Source: Neospora caninum Liverpool
Taxonomy: Eukaryota; Apicomplexa; Conoidasida; Eucoccidiorida; Sarcocystidae
DNA length: 64,000 nucleotides
Direction: 5' to 3'
NCBI RefSeq assembly: GCF_000208865.1
Contig: NC_018387.1
Coordinates: 1,779,120-1,843,119, forward strand
Position 1 is the first letter of the stretch. Every line of letters begins with the position of its first letter. Both the position numbers and the translations under genes were made by a program. Of the stretch, positions 13,173 to 26,300 are shown piece after piece. The notes under the pieces were generated by a model. The model made no database searches and was not told the DNA's origin. It saw nothing but the letters and a program-made list of their open reading frames with translations.

Positions 13173-16100
13173 GAAACGCTTCGATGAGCTGCATGCTATC
13201 TACCAGTCGGGTGTACGTACACTCGACCCCGTTCTCCTGGAGGAGACGGCCGAGGCTCTGGATGTGAATAGCGGCAGCTACACGGTTTGGATGCTGAGGC
13301 GACGGGTGCTCACCGAGTTTCCGTCTCTCCTCAATTTCGCTGAACTAGGTCAGACAACATAGACAAAGCTGGAAACACGTTTGCATGCGCCGTGCCTTTT
13401 TTCCGATGCAGAGATACAGCGAGGCCTCGACCGCATCGAAGAGCGATGTGCTTTCGTCGAGCGTCGAATGCGTTTCCTGTCTGGATCAAGTCCCCTTTCA
13501 ACTGTGTAACGGGTTCCACCGTACATGCATCTATTCAACGCTCGTCCATGAGAACACTGCTCAGTGCACAGGTCTGCCGAGTTCTCTCTCTTTCTCGACG
13601 TCGACGGGTCTGTCTCGCTATGGAAGGAGTTGTGACTTCAAATAGATACATACATGTGGACACATTGCTAGATCTACTTGTGAGCTTGTATCTCTAAACA
13701 TTACTGCATATCTACCTCATTGTATGCCTATATGGACATCCTGATCTGCTCATGTGTCTGTGCATCTGCAGGTTTCCATAACAGCCACCTTTTTAAACAT
13801 GGGTGTCTATCTCTGCCTGCGCATCGAGATGCATGTGTGTAGGCGTATGTGTGTGTCGCGGTTCGCACGTTTAATGAAAGGCGTGGCGAGTCTCTGCTTC
13901 GCGTTTTCCTGTTGCCCTGAATCGAGGGAAACCATCTGTTTCTCACTTTTCCCTCCAGAGTTTGTTCGCGACTGGACAACGGCGAGCTTGAAAAACTACC
14001 AGGTTTGGTTTCACCGACGGTGGGTCGTTGAGAGGCTGCTGGACCGCATGCGGGAAACAAAGCCCAGAACGGACGGAGACGACGAGGCAGAGACGAGCGA
14101 TGCAAGCAAAGAGGCAATTGCGGCGCTGTGCGAGGACGAATTGCAGAGCGTAACAGACGTCTTGCGCAAAGACGCGAAAAACATGTCAGCTTGGTCTCAT
14201 CGGTAAGCGCTCGCGTGGGGTTCGAAAGTCGTCGACACACGCACATCTGCCTGTCGGTAAACGGGCCCTTTCAGCGATTCTTAGAAAACGAGCAATCCGC
14301 GGGTTTGTTCTCCCATCTCCGATGCGTCGTCGCCTTCGGTTGGCAAACTCCTGAATGTAACGGTGCAATCTGTACACAACGGACTCGTTAACTTAAACTG
14401 GGGAGTCAAGTGGGTACAAACCGTGCACGGATAATTATGTCAGTGTAGCCGAATCTGTCGCAACGCTTTTTCACCTGTCTCCCGTCTCGCCACGTTCGTT
14501 TGAAGGCCGGCCTTGTTCGACCTCAAGAAGGTTCGCAAACAGAACACTTCAACGCGCAACCGCCAAGATACTGCACACAGAAAGTTACGTTTCATACGCC
14601 CTTCTGAAAATCTACTTCTCGATAAATATAGACATTCCTGCCCACTAGTATACATGTATTTATATGTGCTTGCATGTATCGACCTATGCATGCATATCTA
14701 GCTGTATATTGATATCTAAATCTGTGTCCCTGGATTTCTATCTCGATGCACGAATGCATTAGCGGGAGCGCGAGTTACTCTCGGATGACGACTGCCGTTT
14801 TGTTTTAAAAAAAATCGAGACTTGACTCCTTCGGTTCGGTGTGAAACGCACGCTGGCGTCCCCCTTCTTTCTTGCCTCCGTGTGTGTCCTTTTTTGCACG
14901 TTTGTGACGTGGGGCGTGCCAGGATAAAGTCAGCGTCTCGCTGCGTGCACCCCTCGTTTCGTTTTCCCCTTTTTCGGGGCGTCCACTCTCGCCTTTTTTT
15001 CTGTCGCGGACAAAGAAAGAACGTCATTCGTCTGCGAGTGCCCGTTCCGTTTTTGCCTTCTGTCTCCAGCGTGTGGCTTCGACGTGTCTACCCCCGCCCG
15101 CTCGCCGAAGACTTTTCCTGGGCGCTGCAGTGGCTACATGCAGATCCATTCAACAATTCCGCGTGGATGTTTCGACAACTTCTCGCACGCGAAAAGGCCG
15201 AAAGAAGAGGACGGCGCGTAACAGCCTCGCGAGACGAGGCCGCGCGAAGCCCAAGCGACGAGAGCGAGCGAGAAGAAGCCCCGCAGGAGAAGGACCAGCA
15301 CAAGACGGAAGGCGATCCGGGACCCGGAGTGCAGGAGGCTGTTTCAGCACAAGAGAGGGAGCGACGGACACTTCGACACAAAGCGAAAACGTGGATGGCC
15401 GAAGTTCGGTGCGTTTGCGTCGTTTCTGTGCCTCTCGCAAAGCGCCTTCCTCCTCGCTGTACTCTCTCCTCTTTCCGTCCCTGTTCTCTCTGTGTCCTTC
15501 TCTCTCGTCCTTGTTCTCTATGTTGTCCTTCGCTCTCGTCCTTGTTCTCGCTGTTTCTCTTTTTTGACCCTGTCGTGCTCCTCTCTGTTTCCTCTTTAGC
15601 ATCGTCTCTCGTGTCGAAAACGCCATCCTTCCTTAGTCGCAGGTGCGCGTCTGGGCGGTCTCGACTTTCGCGCTGTTCCTTTTTCTGCGCCTGCTTTTCG
15701 ATCGTGGATCGTCGCACCCTTTCGTCGCCGGCTTCCGTTCGTGGGGCACTGCCCACGTGCCAAAGTCGGGTCGCCTTTTTTTCTCTCTGAATCGCCGAGT
15801 TTCGCGCTTTTTCCCGGCGTTCCGGCCCTCGACCTCGCACGCCAACCAGACTGGCGACGCGTTCTCACCCGACCATTTGAACTCAATCACGTTTTCGATT
15901 CTTCGCCTGTTCTGCGGCTCTTTCTGCATCCCTCGTCGCTGCCGACGGTTGGCCTTTGTCGTCGAAGCCGCTAGCCAAGTCTTTGTTCACCTTGCCTCTC
16001 TTCTTTTTGCTTCGCTGCATGCAGCTTTTCCCTCGTCTCCTGGAGCGCACAACCAAGCAACGAGGCAGCGTGTAGGTACCTCCTGCATGCAGCGAGTCAG

Positions 16101-17348
16101 ACGCTTGCCGCGCTCCGAGAAATCGACGGCGACCGAGAAGATTCAGCCCAAGTCGACAGCGCAGACGGAGGCGGCCAGGACAATGAGCCATCAGCGGACG
16201 AAGCAAAGGAGGAATGCGACGATGCAGACGACGAGAAAATAAACAGCGAGAGACTCCTCCAAATTCTTCGGCGCGCTGCGCACCGAGTATGTGAACGTGT
16301 GGCAAACCGCCACATACACCGTCCAGCAGCGCCGGAGCAGCCTTCTACCACTTCTTCTTCCTCTCTTTCTCAGCCTTCTGCTTCTTCTTCCTGTCTTTCT
16401 CAGCCTGCTGGCTCTTCTTCCTCTGTTTCTCAGCCTTCTGCTTCTTCTTCCTCTCTTTCTCAGCCTGCTGGCTCTTCTTCTTCCTCTCTTCCTCAGTCTT
16501 CTTCCGCTTCTTCGTCTTCTCTTTCTCAGTCGTCTTCCTCTTCTTCTTCCTCTCTTTCTCATCCTTCTTCTTTTTCGTCTCCTTCTCAGTCTTCTTCCTC
16601 TTCGGCCCCGTGTGAGCCTTCATTCGACGCGGCTCGGGGGCGGCACGAGAGCCACGCAGCCGCCGAGACAGAAGGCGCGTCTGCGAGGCCCAGAGAGGAG
16701 GCGGAGGCGCCGTGCTGCTGGCCCAGGGGCGAGGCGAAGGGTGCGCTGAGATTCGCGCTCGAGGTGCTGCTTTTCTGCGCCGAAGACAGGCGCCGGCTGG
16801 CGGAGGCATGCGCGGTAAGGTCTGACGACAGGGGCGACCCCAGCAGGAGGGGAAATGTGGAAACAGCACGCGTCTCGGCGTTACCAAAGAACGCAAAGGA
16901 GGGATGAAGATCGCACGGCCTCTCGATGGCGTAAGCCTGCGTTGCGTGGACGGAAACGGTCCTTCTCTGCCTCTGGATCGTGCCTTGGCCTCGTCGGAGG
17001 ACCGAGGGTGGACGCATAGGCATCTCGCGTCTTTCCCAGTTTCGTCATTCACGCGGGTTTATCGTGAACATGGAAGACGCAGTTGGGGCCGGTTTCTCGT
17101 TTTTTGTGCATCCCCCCTGTACGTCTGCCATCGCTTTTCGTCTTCGGTTTGTGACGACCTCTCCGGGATTCGCGCTCCTCTCTGCGTCGGGCGTCTTGCC
17201 ACCGTCCCTGTGTCTCTCTCGCGTGAACCCCAAATGCCAGGGTTTCCAGTATTTCTTTTCGTTTCAGATTTGCAATCGCCTCGCCCAAGTTGACCCAATA
17301 CGCAAGGCCTACTGGACATGGAGAAGCGAGACGTTGGCGGATAAGTAG
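13173..17348 (+). CDS. FNTA: Protein farnesyltransferase/geranylgeranyltransferase type I alpha subunit, 5' end unresolved
   Basis: This is the non-catalytic alpha subunit that pairs with a beta subunit to attach isoprenyl groups to CaaX-box proteins in the cytosol. Exons: 13173-13348, 13412-13503, 13961-14202, 15070-15408, 16076-16814, 17268-17348 (TAG). PPTA repeats appear in order: SYTVWMLRRRVL; KNYQVWFHRRWVVERL followed by KDAKNMSAWSHR across an intron; FNNSAWMFRQLL; and the C-terminal DPIRKAYWTWRSETLADK, which matches the end of animal farnesyltransferase alpha subunits. The KDAKNMSAW spacing favours farnesyltransferase over Rab geranylgeranyltransferase. The visible part is 555 residues, against about 330-380 for the whole protein elsewhere. 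The excess is an acidic and Ser-rich insertion between the fourth and fifth repeats. The donor of exon 2 (13503) is the weakest boundary. At least one upstream exon is missing from this model. Confidence 0.88.
16345..16613 (+). repeat. In-frame Ser-rich tandem repeat inside the prenyltransferase alpha CDS
   Basis: Degenerate copies of a TCTTCTTCCTCTCTTTCTCAG-like unit, most followed by CCTTCT or CCTGCTGG, are translated as Ser runs punctuated by LSQP, VSQP or LPQS. The tract lies wholly in exon 5 (16076-16814), and the frame stays open through it. That supports translation rather than an unspliced intron. Confidence 0.8.
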
Positions 17349-20331
17349 CTCAGCGTCTTTCCTCGCTCTTCCGATGCACGTTTCTTCTCGCCTCGCAATC
17401 AGAAAGAAAGCGGCCCAGCGCTTTCAGACGCGCGGGCCGAAGCAAAACTCCAGGCGAGAGATGTCGACTGCGAAAGTGTCGGAAGAAAAACAGTTGCCAT
17501 CAACGGCGGCTACGCGCCGCGCAGGTGACACCGGACATGGACGAAGAAGAGAACAGGAAGAGAAGGCGAACAAGTACTCTGTTTTTCTGGGTTCTCCGCA
17601 TATCTTGAAGCGAGGCGGCGAAAGAACATTCAGGGAGAGCGTCGTAGAGAGAGCCGGAAGAAAGGACATCATGGAACGGTTTTGCGTGTGTCTCTGCATG
17701 GCTCGGGGTTGTCTTTTGTTTCTCTCAGGGGAGACTAATTTGTTGCTTTCTGGTGCGGAGTGGCAAACGCAAGACCCGCCGTGAGCGCGAGTCTGCCTTC
17801 TTGCCTCTCTCGGCTGTGCATCCTTTTCTCTTGTTTTTTGTGTGTCTTTGACGCTTCTTCCTCTCTTCTTTGCTTTTCTTTTCTCGCTTTTTTCTTCTTT
17901 GCACCTTCGCGTCTTCCTTTTTTTGCCTGTGCTCTGCTTCCTCTCGTGGTCGATTCTTCTTCTCCACGTCTTCGTCTTTCTCTTCGTCCCTTCTTCTCCA
18001 CGTCTTCGTCTTTCTCTTCGTCCCTTCTTCTCCACGTCTTCGTCTTTCTCTTCGTCCCTTCTTCTCCACGTCTTCGTCTTTCTCTTCGTCCCTTCTTCTC
18101 CACGTCTTCGTCTTTCTCTTCGTCCCTTCTTCTCCACGTCTTCGTCTTTCTCTTCGTCCCTTCTTCGCCTTCTCTGGCCGTTCGCCGACTCCGTCTCCTT
18201 GTTCTCCCCTTGGCGAAGTGTCATGTTAAGCCCTCGGTTCGTTCTGCAGGCGCGTGCAGTCGCGTGAATTTGTCTCTTGTACAGACGCGTGAAACCGCAG
18301 ATGGTGCGGAGCCGGCGTCGCACCCGCCGAAAAAGACTCGCGTTTTCCTCTTCTGAACAGTCGGAGCGATAGAGATCCTCGTGTGTCGAGGTGACCACAG
18401 GCACCGCTGTCTGACCAGACATCCATCTACTGGACTTTCCGAGGTTTAGGCGCCGCTGGTGAAAAGGAGTCAAATGCACAAACGGCAGAACTCGCCTCTT
18501 TGGCCCCACATATACGCGTATACTTTTCGTGTTGAACCAGATAGTTACAGAAGACTGGCCGAGAGAGGCTTGTTAGAGGTCCACGGCTTTCGTTTTGCGT
18601 CGCCAAGAAGCGGTGGCTCTTGTATCGTCCGACCTTGTTCAAAACCCTATATATATATATTTATATTTGCAGACACACAGATATGTGGGTAAGCAAGTAG
18701 GTTTGTGTATAGGCACTGTTGCATTTTTTGTCGACGTTTCTCCTCTCTCCGTTTCCTTCTCACTTCCTTGGCGAAGGAGCATGCACAGGTATTTGCACGG
18801 GTGTTCACATGCGGCAGACGGAGGTCTGATGAGGGGAGGAAAGGTGCCTAGGGAAAGGAGACGCAGCTTCCCTTTTTTCGCGACGCGATTCCGGCAGGGC
18901 CAAAGTGGCCTATCCGAGACGCGCGAGAAGAGGCCTTGCTCTCGTGTTTTCAACAGTCAGCGAGTTGAAGGCGACCGTCTGCCTGTCGCCTTCGTGCGTG
19001 GCAGGCCAGAGGAGCGCGTCTGTGCCGCCTCGTGCCTTTTCTGTTTTGCCCATACACGGTGAGCTGCGTTTTCAGGAGCAAATGTCGCACAAATGAAGCG
19101 TACGATCTCTCGTGAGCACGCCGAGAAGCATTCCGGAACTTCGTCTCTTCAGGTTCACAACTGCATGCGACGTTGGAGATCTTCACATGCGTGCACACGG
19201 AGACACATCCTCTAGGCGCACAGAGGGAGACACTGAAAGCGACACCCAGAGACACAGTCGCCCCTGCGTGGACGTACACCCGCTGCTGATGTGCGTGGAA
19301 GGTCTTTTCCATTGGAAATTCGAGGCAGATCGAGTCAAGACAAGAGAGAAGAAAGGCGAGGAGAAAGAACGCGAGTCAGCAGGGGGCGAAGCAGGGAGGA
19401 AGAAGCACGGAACAAGACGAACTGGAGAAGAGGCCATGCAGGCACGCAGCATTAGAGAAAAGGAGACGCGCCGGAGACTGAAAGAGATGAAGCGCACGCT
19501 TGAGTCTTTCCTTGAAAAAGGAAACCGAAGGATGCCTCTCTCGTCACCGTACTCGCGGGAAAGGATGCACACGAGGCTGCAAGAGGCGAAGGCACCGGAG
19601 AAGAGGAAGGCGCATGAGACGAAGAAAGAGAAGGCGCAAAAGGATACGTTTGGGAGAGAGCAGCTGAATAGAGACCAGCGGGGGGTTTTCGTGTGAGACT
19701 GGTTGGGAGTCCTGGACGGGCAAGGGAAGAAAATGGAAAATTCTGAGAGGCGCCGAGAACAGAGCCACGTGAATGCATTTCGCCTTTTGCGCGGTCGGCG
19801 AGAAACGAAGAGGCGGGGAGAGGCCGCGAGCACACGTTCACCGTGCCTGAGGCAGGTGCGCCCTGTGGGAGACCTGCAAGGGACAAAATCGCACGAGGAC
19901 TGGGAGAAAATCGCACGAGGACTGGGAGGAAAAGGCGCGAAGCAGCGATTAGCACCGAGAGAGTCTCGACGCGAGAGTCTGGACGAGAGAGACGGCAAAA
20001 CAGTGCTGCCGATGAACCCGAAGATTCACGGAAAGACGGCCGATTTAAGGAGTGAAAAGGTCGATTGACGAAAGTGGTGAAGGACGACGGCCAGACGCAG
20101 CGAAAAAGAGAGGGGAACAGACAACAGAGGAGAGGACGCGGAGGAGACGGAGAAGAACAGGAGAAAGAACCAGATTGCGAAGGACGGAGATCGGGAAGGA
20201 CGAAAGCAAAGCGACAGTACGAACAGAAAGAAGGGAGCAGTGTCAAGACTGGACGAGGGAGAGGCGTAAACGAGAATGAGGGGCTGAGAGCGAAATCGAA
20301 AGAGAGACTGGGCCAGGGATGCTGTCAATGG
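17349..20331. other. Convergent intergenic region between prenyltransferase alpha and the coiled-coil gene
   Basis: About 3 kb holds the two 3' untranslated regions. The left half (about 17800-18200) is pyrimidine-rich on the plus strand, as expected downstream of the plus gene. The right half (about 19330-20330) is purine-rich, as expected downstream of the minus gene. Open frames exist, for example 19112-19696 plus and 19183-19998 minus. They overlap each other and read as low-complexity Arg/Glu/Lys or Ser/Phe/Leu, so I do not call them genes. A TA-rich island lies near 18645-18700. Confidence 0.5.
17963..18166. repeat. 34-bp minisatellite, six near-perfect copies
   Basis: The word TCCACGTCTTCG recurs at 17963, 17997, 18031, 18065, 18099 and 18133, exactly 34 bases apart, with almost no divergence between copies. 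Because 34 is not a multiple of three, each copy shifts frame. The long open frames crossing it on both strands arise from the absence of stops in the unit, not from coding. Confidence 0.92.
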
Positions 20332-23300
20332 TCAGAGAGCCGTACTCTGTAGAGAAGCCGCCGGGGCACGAGGAGGGGGAAACGTCGCCTTCTCCAGAAA
20401 CGTCCTGAGCGTGATCAACCCCTCCGGAGTTTCAGCTGCAAAACCAGTCCAAATTTCGAGGACAAAAACGATCCACTTGCAGCCTTCCTTCCCAAGAAAC
20501 CCGGAAAACACTACGAGGAATTAGCACACACAAACACAAATCGACTCTTTTTGACCTGAGTACAAACACCCGACAAAAACAGAAATGAACCACGGCCTTC
20601 CAACGCTTCACATGGACGTACTTCTATACACGAATATACCTGCCTATCAATATGAATGCAAGCGAATATACTTACGTGCATGTATGCATACATGCATATA
20701 CATACATATGTATGTATATATGTATATGTATATATGTATATGTATATATGTGTATGTATATATGTATATGTATATATGTATATGTATATATGTATATGTA
20801 TATATGTATATGTATATATGTATATGTATATATGTATATGTATATATGTATATGTATATATGTATATGTATTTATGTATAAATCTGTATATATGCATGAG
20901 AAAAAGTGGTGCATCTTCACGTCGGGCGCGTCTCGCGAGGTGAGGTCTTACCCATAAGAACGCCATTCACGAGGCGGACCTTGACTTTCTCGCCTGCATG
21001 CAGGTAGACGCCCTCGGAGATTCTCACGAGGGGTAAGTGGGCGCCCGCTGGCAGCGTGTGTTTCATCCACTCGCGAACGCAGCGCTCAACGGGGTCCAGC
21101 TGGGAAAAAAAAGAAAAGAAAACTTCGACTCTGAGGCCGAGGCAAGAAGAGACAGGAGACTCAACGCCGAGACGAAACACGAAGGGGACGCCTACGGGCC
21201 ACGGCGCATTCGCGCGGAAGGCCGAGCGAGAGAGAGACAGGAGGGACAGAAGATGGAGACACATTCATGCGCATGCATCAAATATATATATATATATATG
21301 ATCAGATGCAGTTGAGAGGGGCAGCTTTGTGGGCAGAAGGTGCTTGGGAAAAAGGAAAACCCGACCTTCTTGTTCATCGTGGCAGCTTCGGCGTCGACTG
21401 TGGAGGGAAGTGGAACGCGGTCTTTAAGACAGGAGCCCGATGGGACGAGCGCGTTGCGTTTTGGTTCCTCTTTGCTTCCACAGGCAGGCTGTGTCTCTGG
21501 GTGTCTGAGTCCGTCCGTCTCCCGGCCTGTGCGGGTCAAAACGACGGCCGTCGCCTCGGCAGAAACGTCCTGTGTCCTGTCACTCTCTGTTCCGTTTTTC
21601 TTTTCTTCCCGACTGGCTGAGTCGTCAGCCTTCCCTCCTCGACTTTGCGATCTCGTGCAGTTCTCGCCTTCGTTCTCTCCCTTTTGGTGTGCGCGTGCCT
21701 TGCCGAGGTCGTCGCTCTCTGCGTCTGACGCCCGTCGCATGCAGACGGAGGCTTTCTCGGCGTCGGTGAGCAAGCCGAGGTAGGGTTCTTCTTTCTTTAC
21801 CAGAAGCCTCGTTGCCTCGTGCGAATCACCCGTCTCGCCGCGTGTCTGTGGGGAGTGAGAGCCCGCCGCAGGCAGGAGCGCCGTCGACGGCTGATCGCTG
21901 GAAAAAGGAAAGACGAGAGGACTTCCCACCTTGCCCAAGGCGAGGCCAGCGTGCGGGGAGGACGAGGTGACAGATGAAGCGCAGGACGGACGTGGAAGAG
22001 AAGAAGCATCTCGGGATGCGCCTGCCTTCAGCTTCGCCGGAAGAGAAGGCGAACGCAAGGACGCAGCATGAGAAGGAAGAGACGAAGCAAAAGGATAACC
22101 AGGGAGATGAGAAGGAGGAGAAGGAGGAACCCGCGACGAGAGAGGGAGAAGGGGATTGGAGGCAACGAAGGAGGAGATATCAAAGTCTTTTCCATCTCCC
22201 ATGATGTCCATCAAGGCGCCGATGCGGTTGGTTGCATGCGCTTGCCGGATAATAGCCAGCTGCGCGCTTTGTCGCCGCAGCGCGGTCTCGCATTCTTCCA
22301 GTTTAAGTCGAAGGTTCAAGTTCTCCGCACGCGTCTGACAAACACATTGCGAAACATGCCAGAGAGTAGGAGACGCATGCAGTCCCGTGTAGACACCGAG
22401 ACAACACAAAACTCCGCAATCCGCACTCCAGAAATCTACAGTTATATCTCTATCCAGACGCATGCATATATATATATATATACACACAGAGAGAGAGAGA
22501 GGCACACACTCTTTGACGGATGGGTGTGCACCCATGCAGCGTCTCTGAGGAGAGTTGAACGTTTGCATTAGCCTGGAGGTTGCAACGGGGAAGGCAGAGA
22601 CAAGACGAAACCGGCTGTCGAGACAGGAAGCCTCACGCCGACGGAGCTGTGCATAGAAGTGTGGAAACGCATGCGCGGAACTGGCGAGAAGTGCGACGGT
22701 TTCCGCACCTGAGCAAGAATCAGGGAATCTTGCTGGAGAACGTCGTTTTGACTCATTTGCTCGGCCAAACGTTTCTTCAACTCGCGCTCCCCGCGCCGTA
22801 GGAGCTCCACCTGCACGGACTGAAAACGATACGCGAGGGAGAAGAACGCAGGCTGACCCAAGAAACAACAACCGAACCGGAGAGCCGGAAGAAGAGCGCG
22901 CCCCGATACCCCTCAGGAGAGGCAAACACGACCCGGCCAGAGTGGGAAGTGCTGCACGGCGAAAGGGAGACACGGGGAATTCGCGACAGGGACAGAGAGG
23001 AAGAAAGAGGAGAAGAAAGGAAAGGAAACCAGTGCAGGGGTTCTCGAGTGTGACGGCCGAGACTGCGCAGATTGAAAGCGCATCCACGGCTCAGGCGGTC
23101 AGATCTGCGACGATTCGCGTAGATGAAAGTTGCCACTAAGTCGCAAAACGCAAAAGAAACACGAGTAGCGCAGACGCAGGAGACGCACGCGCGCATGCAA
23201 GCGAACACGCAGGAGGAAGGAACGACATGGGAGAAGCGGAGTTGAGGCGCGAGAGGTTTCCGTGCGTGTGTCGGCCGGCTGAAGTTTCGCGGTTTCTGTC

Positions 23301-26300
23301 TTTCGCGGAGGAATCCACAGACTACCCTTTTCGCGCCTTTTCTCGTTGAACTGCTTTCTTGAACTTCGAACCAGGACGGCACACAGCGCTTCCCTTTCAC
23401 GTTTCACTCTTGTTTTCGAGCATTCACTCCACACCTTGTCGTTGATGTGCGCGCACGCCTCCAACTCCGCAAATTGGTCCTGGAGTTCCGTCAGCGCCCG
23501 CTCGCGGCTTCTGAGCGCGTCGGTGACTGTTGCGATCTGAAACAACAAATCGGACCACACTCCGCGCTCCAAACGACGGACGCGTTGAGCGTCGAGGACA
23601 GACGAAGCTGGGAAGGACCGCCTCAACGGAGACCGAAGGGAGGCGAGACGGGGAGACGACGCTCGAAGCACGGGATGACGGCGAAACAGGCTGCAGCCCG
23701 AGCGCGCAGAAAAAGCGTTTCGACGCGGAGACTGCTCTAACGTGACGGCAACGCGCCTGCGTGACGCTTCCTCGTTTTCACGCCACACATGCACGGCTGC
23801 CTTCGCCTCGACGGCAAAAGCCCGCTGTTTCCAGGCACGTGTAGAGTTTCCCTTCATGCGGAGACGAAAGGAAAACGGGTGAGGACACAGAGAGAGAATT
23901 CGTGTCCCCGCCTTTCTGCAGGTTTCTTACCCCCTCGTGGAGACGCGCGTTCTCCTTCTGCAGATTTCGCACAGTCGCTTCGAGCTCCTCAATCAGCGCC
24001 GTCTTCTCTGTCATGGTCTCCGCCAGGCGGGCCAGCTGGGAAAGGAAACAGGCCGTCGTGGACGCAAAAAGGAACGCAGAAAGAGAAAGAGAAATAAAAG
24101 GAGACAAACCGTGAGAGTCGCCGGCAGACTGCGTGGAAGAGAGACACACGGCGACAGGTTCGCCCCCACAGACGGCCGTCGCTAACTCTAACCCGAGGAG
24201 GCAAATGGAGGCGCGACGACGGGGAAAGCCGATGAGACACCACGCGGCAGGGCGTCACGCGAGTGAACGCGATTTCCACGGAAAGAACGCGTGAAGAACA
24301 GAAACCGGAGGCAAACGCAAAACGAGAAAAAAGGAAGGGCGAAGCACGAGAGACGAGGAAAACCACCGGAGAAAAGAAGGCCGAAACGACGTGGTGGCGA
24401 AACAGAGAGGAAACGTTCGGGGGCTATAAAAGTCTTGTTCGTACCTCGATTTGGAGTTTCTGTTTATCCCGCTCTCTTTGGCGCTGGAGCTCCACATCCA
24501 TCGCCTCCTCTCTGTGTGTCGAGATTGGGTTTCGCGAAGGAAGCGGCAAAAGAGAAAAGGAGACGCACGCAGAGAACAAAACACGGCACGGGCCATATAT
24601 GAGCAGACGCATGCGAGATCGGTCGCTGGGACAAAGGAACACAGAGAGAAGGAACGTAACAAGCAGAGAGGGAGAAAAAACCAAGAGCGGAGGATGCAGT
24701 CTCCGTCATTTCAACGCCCACGTTTCCGACACAAGGCGCGTCGTGAGCTCGTTGCGACTTGAATTGCCAAGAGAGAGTCTCCTCGCAACCTTTCCCCCCG
24801 CCGGCGCGAAGTTGTCTTTTTGGTTTCAAAAAACGCAAAGAGGAGCTGAGAGTTTCGGTTTTCTCGCTCACCTGTTCTTCGCCGTCTTCTTGACGTCAGC
24901 CATGTGAAGGCGCATCAAGTCCACGTCGAACTGCATACTCTGCATTTGGCGCGACAGCTTCTGCGCCTCGGCCTCGTGCTCCTGGAGGCGTTCGTGCGCC
25001 ACGGAAATTTCTTCGTCCTTTATCTTCATCGCCTCTTCAACCTGAACGAGAAGAGCAGAACAGTGTCGAGACGCAACCAGGCCGTATACACGCCTTTCTT
25101 CAGGAGCGTGCATGCTTCGGAGCGCTCTTGAGAAGGCCGAAAAACAGAGCCCGCGGCGAAAAACACCACTCACGTTGGCGTGAAACAGATGCGTTTCTCC
25201 CTCTCCATTTGTCTCTCTCTGCCACATCCGCAAGAGAACTAAAGAAACGCACCCTTATCTCTCAGGCTCTTTTTTCCACTCTCCTGAAATGAGGCAGGGG
25301 AACTCAAAACGCCCTCAGACTGTCCCAGGCGTCTGCGCAGTCCTAGACGCGAGCCTAGAACTGGAAGAGACCGCGACAGAGCCCCGGAACCGCACTGCTC
25401 GGAAAACGACGCGCAGGCAAAGAGGCACAGACGCAGGAAGAGACACACAACAGACACACGCACCTGCCGCAGTCTCTGAAGAAGAATCTCCTTGTCGGCG
25501 ATGTGAGAACGACACTCGGCCTGGGCGAGCGCCACACGAGCGTCCGCGTCTTTTTGCCTCTGGACGACGGCTGCGACATGTCCTCCTTGCATCTTCTGTT
25601 GCCAGTCTCGGAGATCGTCCACGGCGTGTCTTGGGGAGAGAAAAAGACAGGAAAGACGGCGCATTTGCAGAGGGGCGTGGGCAGGCGAAACAAAAAGTGA
25701 AGGTCGCGTCTGTGGGAGATCGGCCGCAAAGAATCGCCACTGAAAAAAGAGCTTACGTCAGCTCGTAGATTTCCTCTTCCTTCGCCGCAAGCTGCGCGTG
25801 GAGAGTTGCAATGATTCGGTCCCGTTTCGCCGATTCAAACTGAAGACAGTCGCGCAGAGAACGCAGGCGCTCGAATGCTCGACGTCTCTGCACTCGCACG
25901 GATACACCAACTGACAGCGCCACAAGACACGCAAGAGCCGCCGCGAAGAAGAGCCGCCGCGAAGAAGTGAAGTGAGGAAGCGGAGGACGAGGCAGAAAGA
26001 AGAGAAGGAAGAGATACAAAAGACAGAGACAAAAACAGTGAGCAGGAGGAAACAAAGGAAAAAAACGAGAAGTGAGGACGACAAGACAAAAAGACAAGAC
26101 AAAGACCCCAAGACAAAGGAGAGACGAAGGCGAAAGGAAGTGAAAGAGGCGAGAAAGGCAATGCATGACGCAAGCAGGAAAGAAACGTACGGCAAGTTTG
26201 TTGACGACGAGTTCGCGTCCCTCAGCTTCGGTGTTTGCGAGCTCGATGAGCGACGTTTGGTGCCTGCGTTTCGGAGAAGGGAATCGGGAAGCATGAAGTT

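Noticed and set aside
17424..18509. 361-codon minus-strand frame rich in Arg/Lys/Glu across the 34-bp array
   Set aside because: It exists because the 34-base unit has no stop in any frame. The plus strand is open too, and nothing outside the repeat resembles a protein. It lies in the expected 3' region of the prenyltransferase gene.
20585..20966. Several overlapping frames of Tyr/Met/Ile/Val or Tyr/Ile/His/Thr repeats
   Set aside because: They are translations of the TATATG array in an intron of the coiled-coil gene; the same artefact appears at 38547-39224 and 8949-9400.
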